Positions 58,760-64,000 of a stretch of 64,000 nt of DNA are shown one piece after another. The notes below the pieces were generated by a model. That model saw only the letters and a program-made list of their open reading frames with translations, had not been told where the DNA came from and ran no database searches. The DNA lies in NCBI GenBank assembly GCA_023053685.1, contig JALIGW010000001.1, positions 50,918,859-50,982,858 on the forward strand, in the 5' to 3' direction. Source of the stretch: Diadophis punctatus similis. Lineage: Eukaryota > Chordata > Lepidosauria > Squamata > Dipsadidae. Position numbers and translations under genes: made by a program. Numbering within the stretch: position 1 is the first letter of the stretch; each line of letters starts with the position of its first letter.

Positions 58760-59640
58760 GTCCATACATCCCAATGTCCTCATAGTGAATCTGTGTCAGC
58801 TAGATCAGCAAGTCCATGTCTCATTCACTCTTAGCATACATCTTGGTATCCTCCATGTAGAGGATATGGCTGATGGTAAGTCCACTGTTGAACTTACTAT
58901 ATATTCATATTATACTGTATGGCTGAGGAGATTCAAGTCTCCTATATAGGACAGCAACAGGGATAATGCATCACCTTGATATGTGCTAAATTAGATGGCC
59001 TCTTGTGCAAGCTATCTTGCGTTGATTTCCAGTGTTGTTTTCCACAGTTCCTGTTCTTTCCAGAGTTCTTGAGGAAGGTCCTTGATGTCTTGTTGACTTT
59101 GTATAATACCGGGTATTCACAGATCCATGTGTGTGTTCATTGTTCATAAGCTTTCTTGTAGTCAGTCTAGGCTGTGTTCGTATTGGCTTGTCTAGACTAG
59201 TGGTTCCCAATGTAGGGCCCATGCCCCACAGGGGGGAAATTTTATTTTTAATGGGGGCAATTGGAACGTTGTTTAAACCAAGTTAATGGCCTTTTAGGCT
59301 TCTTCCATGTGAGTAGGAGTTCACTTTTTGAATAGTAAGAATTATATGTCACGGGGGGGGGATCAGGATTTTAAAGATGCTTAGGTGGGGCATGGCCAAA
59401 AAAAGGTTGGGAACCACTGGTCTAGACTTTGAAATTTGGATGAGTAACTATCATCCAACTATCATCTATCTATGAGTAACTAGTGTTTGGAGCATCTTAT
59501 TTTTCTAATGTCTTTTTCAGTTGTGTTCATGTACTAGTCCTGTAGCTTGGTGGCTATAATGCCTGATACCTTCTACAAAGTATAGTAGAATTTAATTTTT
59601 TTATTTATTATGCAAGTTCAACGTTGTCCTGTATAATTCA
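58760..59640 (-). mobile_element. R4/Dong-like LINE RT fragment, split by hAT-F
   Basis: The minus strand at 58,826-58,880 reads LTISHILYMEDTKMYAKSE, an altered YMDD catalytic box (YMED). Upstream text on the minus strand includes LTTRKLMNNEHTHGSVNTRY and YTKSTRHQGPSSRTLERTG. Multiple stops make it a relic. A hAT-F element sits at 59,198-59,419. Confidence 0.6.
59198..59419. mobile_element. hAT-F miniature element
   Basis: Ends TAGTGGTTCCCAA and TTGGGAACCACTG with a perfect 8-bp target duplication GTCTAGAC (59,190-59,197 and 59,420-59,427). The target itself is palindromic. Interior has runs of G and AGGCTTCTTCCATG. Confidence 0.9.
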
Positions 59641-60371
59641 ATCCAGTTATTCAATTGCTTTGACAAAGTTTTCTGACAAAGGAGATATTCAATTAGCTGC
59701 CTCATTATATCAAAATATGCTCATTCTCAGAATAAGATTAGAATTCAAACCAAAATATTAAAATATTAGTTGTGGGGCTGAAATCATGTCCCCCATCCAT
59801 TTTAGCAAGAAAGTTACATTAAAAACTAGATTAATCTGCATTATATTTAATATCTTACTGAAAGCATTTTACTCTGGAAGAGGTTCAAGAATGAGCTCAG
59901 TTGCATGAGGTGATGGCTATAACTGAGTTGAGTTATGTGCCAAACTAACCGTCCAGGTGAGTTTCCCTTTTGCTGACTGAAATCCAGCCAGGGTTGCGAC
60001 AGGAAAGGAAGAAGAGTTTTAATCAACAAGATGGCTTAAGAATCTTTTTGTTTTGACAGCTGTGCTAGAATTGTAATTATTAATGTGAATTCTACAGAAT
60101 ATTCCCCAGGGCAGCCACCTTAAAGACATCAATTTCTTATAGATTTTCTCTATATTTTACAGCTTGTCTCCAACAATGAATTGGTACCCATATTGGTAGA
60201 CTGCCACATTGTAAACTTTCTAATAATAGTTTCTTTCCAACTTTACAGCTAACCCAGGTCTCACTGTTTTCTTTCCAAAAGATTGATTGTTCGTTTTTTC
60301 TCAATAGATGTCATATTTTATTGAACACTGTTCAGCTCCAACTTCCTGTTTGTAAGAGTTACACATAAGGC
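59641..60371. other. No recognised feature
   Basis: AT-rich, no supported gene or repeat. Confidence 0.35.
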
Positions 60372-60560
60372 GTCCATGGTGCTTTCTGAGCTTGCTTGTT
60401 TTCTTGCAGATGTTTCATTACACAAACAAGGCAACATCATCAGTGCTAGTGATGTTACCTAATTTGGGTAATGAAATGTCTGCAAGAAAACAAGCAAGCT
60501 AAGAAAGGACCAAAGACCCTTCATGTCAACCCTGAGCTACAAATATTCTCCTTTATTATT
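60372..60560. mobile_element. Penelope-like element ends, head to head
   Basis: Two inverted copies of the same end meet near 60,446. The right one reads GGGTAATGAAATGTCTGCAA then GAAAACAAGCAAGC and AACCCTGAGCTACAAATATT; the left one is its complement. Same structure as at 15.4 kb. Confidence 0.55.
60409..60443 (-). ncRNA. Hammerhead-ribozyme-like core in Penelope end
   Basis: The minus strand has CTGATGA (60,437-60,443), a possible stem II, then GAAACATC (to 60,409). The right-hand inverted copy has lost CTGATGA (it reads CTAGTGA). Stem II pairing near the core is poor, so this is probably a decayed ribozyme. Confidence 0.35.
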
Positions 60561-61457
60561 TATACACAAGCTTATATCAAAAGATTTCAGTTCTGCATAG
60601 ATTCAGGCTCTTTGTGCCAATTAATAATGTAAGGAAAAATTACTGTGTGATTTTGAATTAGCAGTATTGACTCTGGCCAACAACACAAGAAGTGTTGAAA
60701 ACATTTCATCCTTCAAAAAGAAAATATAATTTAATGCTTAACAGAATTAAAGAAAATTGTTTGGATACACTAAAATCTGATGGTATGCTTTATTCTATTC
60801 ATTTAGTTAAATTATTTTTTGGTAAAAAGAAACTGAATACTATAACATATTCTGGTAAATAAAGGTTCTATGGATTTTTAGAATTATCTTTGATCAAAAA
60901 TGTTTACATATCAGTATTTCTATTGTAAAATAAAATTACTGCATTTTAGAAGTTACTGGCGATCTTGATTTATTAAAAATGACAACTTTCAATTGCAAAT
61001 GAACTAGGAAAATCAAGATTGATCAGGTATCATTAAGCCCTTATATAATGCTCTATATTTTTATAACAACCTATTCAGAATGTCAATAGTATACTGCAGA
61101 TGAGGAAACCAGAAGTTGAAATTTGTAAAAACATCATTACCAAATAACAATGTACTTTAGTGAATGCCATTCTCTGCTTGTCCAAATCTATGAGAGATGG
61201 AGGATGAAAAGGGTTTGGGAAGAGTTTCAGAATTTAATCTCTCATCCTCATTCTTACCCCATCCTTAAGGACTATCTATAGTTGAAGTCTCCTGACGTCA
61301 AAGTGCCAGTTCTGAAAAATCAATGGAGAAGTGGGAGCCGGGGGAGACATGGTCACAAGATTCTACTTTGGTGCTTTAGACTGTACCTAAAAGAAAATCC
61401 CACTTATTTTTAACCAGATATGTATAGCATTGTGCTAAAAAAAACCGGAAATGTCTA
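60561..61457. other. No recognised feature
   Basis: AT-rich, no supported gene or repeat. Confidence 0.35.
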
Positions 61458-61462
61458 CATTG

Positions 61463-61811
61463 TGTCAGCCCCACCTTGGGGCTGCCATTCGGGCGGAGGG
61501 GATTTTGTGCTTCTGGGGGAACCTGTATCCCGTTCATCACCAACCTCACTAAGATCCTGCAAAGACTGAAGCTGGCTGGCGGCAGCTGTGTGATCGTAGC
61601 TTGAAGCGAGCAAAGCCGGGAGAGGGTGGAGCCACGGGGAGGGGCACGCTACTTGTTAAATAGGTGGTGGGAGTATCCAATGATTGCTGCTGACAGAATT
61701 CTCATTCATGTAATGATGGTTGGTGAGTGCCAGGAGTTGGAGAAGTAAACAACTTCGATTGCAAACACTTGTGTTCGAGTTTTTCTTCCAACAACTTCGT
61801 GGAACCTGACA
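61463..61811. mobile_element. Solo LTR with perfect target duplication
   Basis: A 349-bp block starts TGTCAGCCCC and ends GAACCTGACA, with a perfect 5-bp target duplication CATTG at 61,458-61,462 and 61,812-61,816. TGTCAG/CTGACA is the short terminal inversion. The block is GC-rich in its first half. No internal retroelement sequence is attached. Orientation and family are not determined. Bases 61,817-62,145 are unclassified. Confidence 0.82.
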
Positions 61812-62145
61812 CATTGCTAATTTGGTTATTATTACAACCACATTCTTTCACAGAAGGAGGGAAATTTGAAAGCATTACATTTCTCTTAAAGTGTAAGCAT
61901 TATATTCTAAATTTATTTGCTGCCCATCTTGCCAATCTAGGCAAATCTGCATAGAGAAGAAGCAAGATTTTAACTTGTGAGGAAGCCCAAGTGGCTGTGG
62001 GAACCGCAAGAAGCAACGAGCAGAGCATGGAATATCTCAGGGGGTGAAAAGAGGCCTTGGGAGGCTGAGGCAGGTGGGCTTCTGCCTGCACTATGCCCCC
62101 CAGTGTCTCCCCCATCCTTTAGGCACTCCATGCTCCACTTAACAG

Positions 62146-62262
62146 AATAACAGAGTTGGAAGGGATCTTGCAGGTCTTCTAGTCCAACTCTCTTCTCAGA
62201 CTGGAAACCCTATACCATTTCAGACAAACTGTTGTGTAATCTCTTCCTAAAATACATCCTCT
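62146..62262 (-). mobile_element. CR1 LINE 3' end fragment
   Basis: Plus-strand ACAGAGTTGGAAGGGATCTT and CTTCTAGTCCAACTC are the complement of the CR1 3' terminus seen elsewhere. Confidence 0.75.
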
Positions 62263-62283
62263 ATTAACAACCTGTGCCTTCAT

Positions 62284-62412
62284 TGAACAACTGTATTGGG
62301 GAGAGCAGGGATGAGGGGGTTGACCAAGGATGTAATTCACTTAACCATCATCCTGACTTCTGACCATAATGGGCAGGCTCCATCACAGTTGTAACTCAGG
62401 GACTACCTATGT
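62284..62412. mobile_element. Fragment of the TA-site DNA element family
   Basis: AATTCACTTAACCATCATCC, TTCTGACCATAATGGG and GTTGTAACTCAGGGACTACC match the right part of the element at 11,955-12,355. The stretch 62,413-63,004 is unclassified. Confidence 0.45.
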
Positions 62413-63012
62413 TTGAAATCTTTTATCAGTGTTGAAATATCTTGCTGAAATAATCTGCTAAAATGGTTATTTTTCAAGATCTTGGTTAATCTTGTTGCAG
62501 ATCCTAAACCCAAAATCATGGACACTTTTGAGAGGCTTTAATTATGGCCTGAACCTATTGGGGTCATTGTAATGTCACACCTGAATAGTCTTTGAAAGTT
62601 TTTGTTCAGTTCAGGGTTACATAGCTTTTCTACCTTTATTGCACAGGCTAAGAAGACAATTTCAATTTTAATGATTTATATTCATAAAGGGTTTTAAAAA
62701 ATCCACCTGTGATTATTATCTTGAATAGGTTGTCTCTATAGGTTTTTGTGTAAATGTATTGTTATTGTGATTTAGAAAAAGTGGCATATAAATAATAATG
62801 ATGAAATAGTATAGGTATAATTATGTGCTATATTAAGAGCAAATCGCCATGCAACTTGCAAAAAATTCCATATTTGGAATCATTAGGAAGAAACTAAAAG
62901 CCTTGAAAAACATCTATGGTGAAACCACATTGGAGCACTGTGCAGTTTTGGTCAACACAACTTAAGGAGGATATTACACTCCCCCCAAAAAAGGGACAAA
63001 AATGCTTAGGGG

Positions 63013-63332
63013 CAGCGGAAGGTTCCGGTTATTTTTGCTATCAATGTGCATCGTGAGCATGCGCAGAAGTGAACTTGCATTACATCGGGTGATTTCACTT
63101 CCGTGCATGTTTAGAACGACATTACAAGCCGAAACACAGCTGAGGAGTTTCTCAGCTGTGCTTCGGAGGAAGAATAAAGTATTCTTCGGTATTAAAACAA
63201 GGGCGGGTGGGAGGGCTTTTTTTCCAACAGCTTGGGATACGGAGAAGCCGGAAAAAAGCGCCTAAAATGACATCATCGCCAGGCTCCTACTGATGCGGCG
63301 TCCCGCACAGCACCAGTAGGAACCCACCACTG
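63013..63332. mobile_element. hAT-B element, copy 6
   Basis: Ends CAGCGGAAGGTTCC and GGAACCCACCACTG with a perfect 8-bp target duplication CTTAGGGG (63,005-63,012 and 63,333-63,340). Interior includes GCATGCGCAGAAG and the inverted pair around CAGCTGAGGAGTTTCTCAGCTG. Confidence 0.92.
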
Positions 63333-63432
63333 CTTAGGGGTAAGCAAAGATATGATACTGTAGATGAAATCATCCACGGTAAACTCCTGTGAAAATTTTG
63401 CCAAGAATACTACAGTATGTAATAGTCTAGGC

Positions 63433-63567
63433 CAGGGGTAGGCAAAGTTGGCTCTTCTATGACTTGTGGACTTCAACTCCCAGAATTTCTGAGCCAATCA
63501 TGCTAGCTTAGGAATTCTGGGAGTTGAAGTCCACGAGTCATAGAAGAGCCAACTTTGCCTACCCCTG
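63433..63567. mobile_element. hAT-G miniature element, near-perfect hairpin
   Basis: Ends CAGGGGTAGGCAAAGTTGGC and its complement at the right, with arms of about 60 bp that are almost perfectly complementary. The 8-bp target duplication GTCTAGGC is perfect (63,425-63,432 and 63,568-63,575). Confidence 0.94.
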
Positions 63568-63611
63568 GTCTAGGCAATCATCAGGAGTGTGACTTGATGG
63601 TGCATACACAC

Positions 63612-63905
63612 CAAGGGTGTGTTCCTTCTGGTTCGGACTGGTTCACCCGAACCGGTAGCCACCCGCTGGTGATGTCACTATGATATCACCGACCCGGTTC
63701 GGTCAGTGCTGGTTCATGGGTACTGCCATCTTTTTTTTCTTCTGAGCATGCGCAGAAGCTGAGTTTCCGGCACTGTGCATACGGTCACCATCTTGTTTTT
63801 GGATTTTTTTTATTTTTTTGGCACTGCACATGCGCATGCGTGCAAAGCGTGCACCCACGCGGCATGGGAGGAAGCAAACCGGTAGTGAGGTAAGTTAGAA
63901 CCCAC
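63612..63905. mobile_element. hAT-B element, copy 7 (ends decayed)
   Basis: Left CAAGGGTGTGTTCC, right GAACCCACCC, with family interior (GGTTCACCCGAACCGGTAGC, GCATGCGCAGAAGC, GTGAGGTAAGTTAGAACCC). Target copies look like GCATACAC / GATACACA and are unclear because of the adjacent CA repeat. Confidence 0.7.
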
Positions 63906-63908
63906 CCG

Positions 63909-63953
<45 letters not shown>
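63909..63953. repeat. (CA)n microsatellite
   Basis: About 22 AC units beside the hAT-B copy. The last bases of the window (63,954-64,000) show nothing. Confidence 0.96.
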
Positions 63954-63955
<2 letters not shown>

Positions 63956-64000
63956 ACACAAATATTTTCAAGTTAGAACAAGCTCAAAGGAGGATTAATA

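Overview
This window reads as vertebrate nuclear DNA, most likely from a squamate reptile and perhaps a snake. The reasons are a BovB LINE, several CR1 and L2 LINE fragments, tRNA-derived SINEs of squamate type, many hAT miniature elements, a DIRS retrotransposon and very abundant microsatellites, all in an AT-rich intron-like background. No bacterial-type genes, operons or CRISPR arrays are present.

Host gene. Five short minus-strand blocks (53,669-53,778; 45,346-45,505; 44,471-44,642; 29,112-29,259; 1,135-1,297) encode pieces of fibronectin type III domains and have splice-like borders. The 45.4, 44.6 and 29.2 kb blocks join in frame. Their FN3 repeats carry a Cys pair in the form ACT-x-x-GC, which I associate with usherin (USH2A), a very large retinal and cochlear basement-membrane protein with huge introns. 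The window would then be introns and a few exons of a USH2A-like gene read right to left. At least one exon between 1.3 and 29.1 kb was not found.

Mobile DNA, left to right. 1-8 kb: possible solo LTR, SINE, CR1 interrupted by a hAT element, gypsy LTR plus gag remnant. 8-25 kb: Penelope-like fragments, a TA-site DNA element, BovB, CR1, a SINE-like element with a hammerhead ribozyme, a Tigger-like element, and five members of one hAT family (hAT-B). 25-32 kb: four copies of one Jockey/CR1-superfamily LINE, two of them nested tail to tail. 33-38 kb: a hAT element split by a CR1 copy, SINEs, CR1 ends. 37,953-44,094: a nearly intact DIRS-type tyrosine-recombinase retrotransposon with inverted terminal repeats and an internal complementary region. 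45-64 kb: further hAT elements including a SPIN-like copy, L2 split by a SINE, R4/Dong-like LINE pieces, a Penelope inverted pair, a solo LTR with a perfect target duplication, and three more hAT elements.

The strongest unusual signals are a complete hammerhead ribozyme fold (22,145-22,191, minus strand) next to a tRNA-like B box, the well-preserved DIRS element, and two hAT elements inserted one after the other at the same 8-bp target. All family names rest on motifs and remembered consensus features; no database search was possible.
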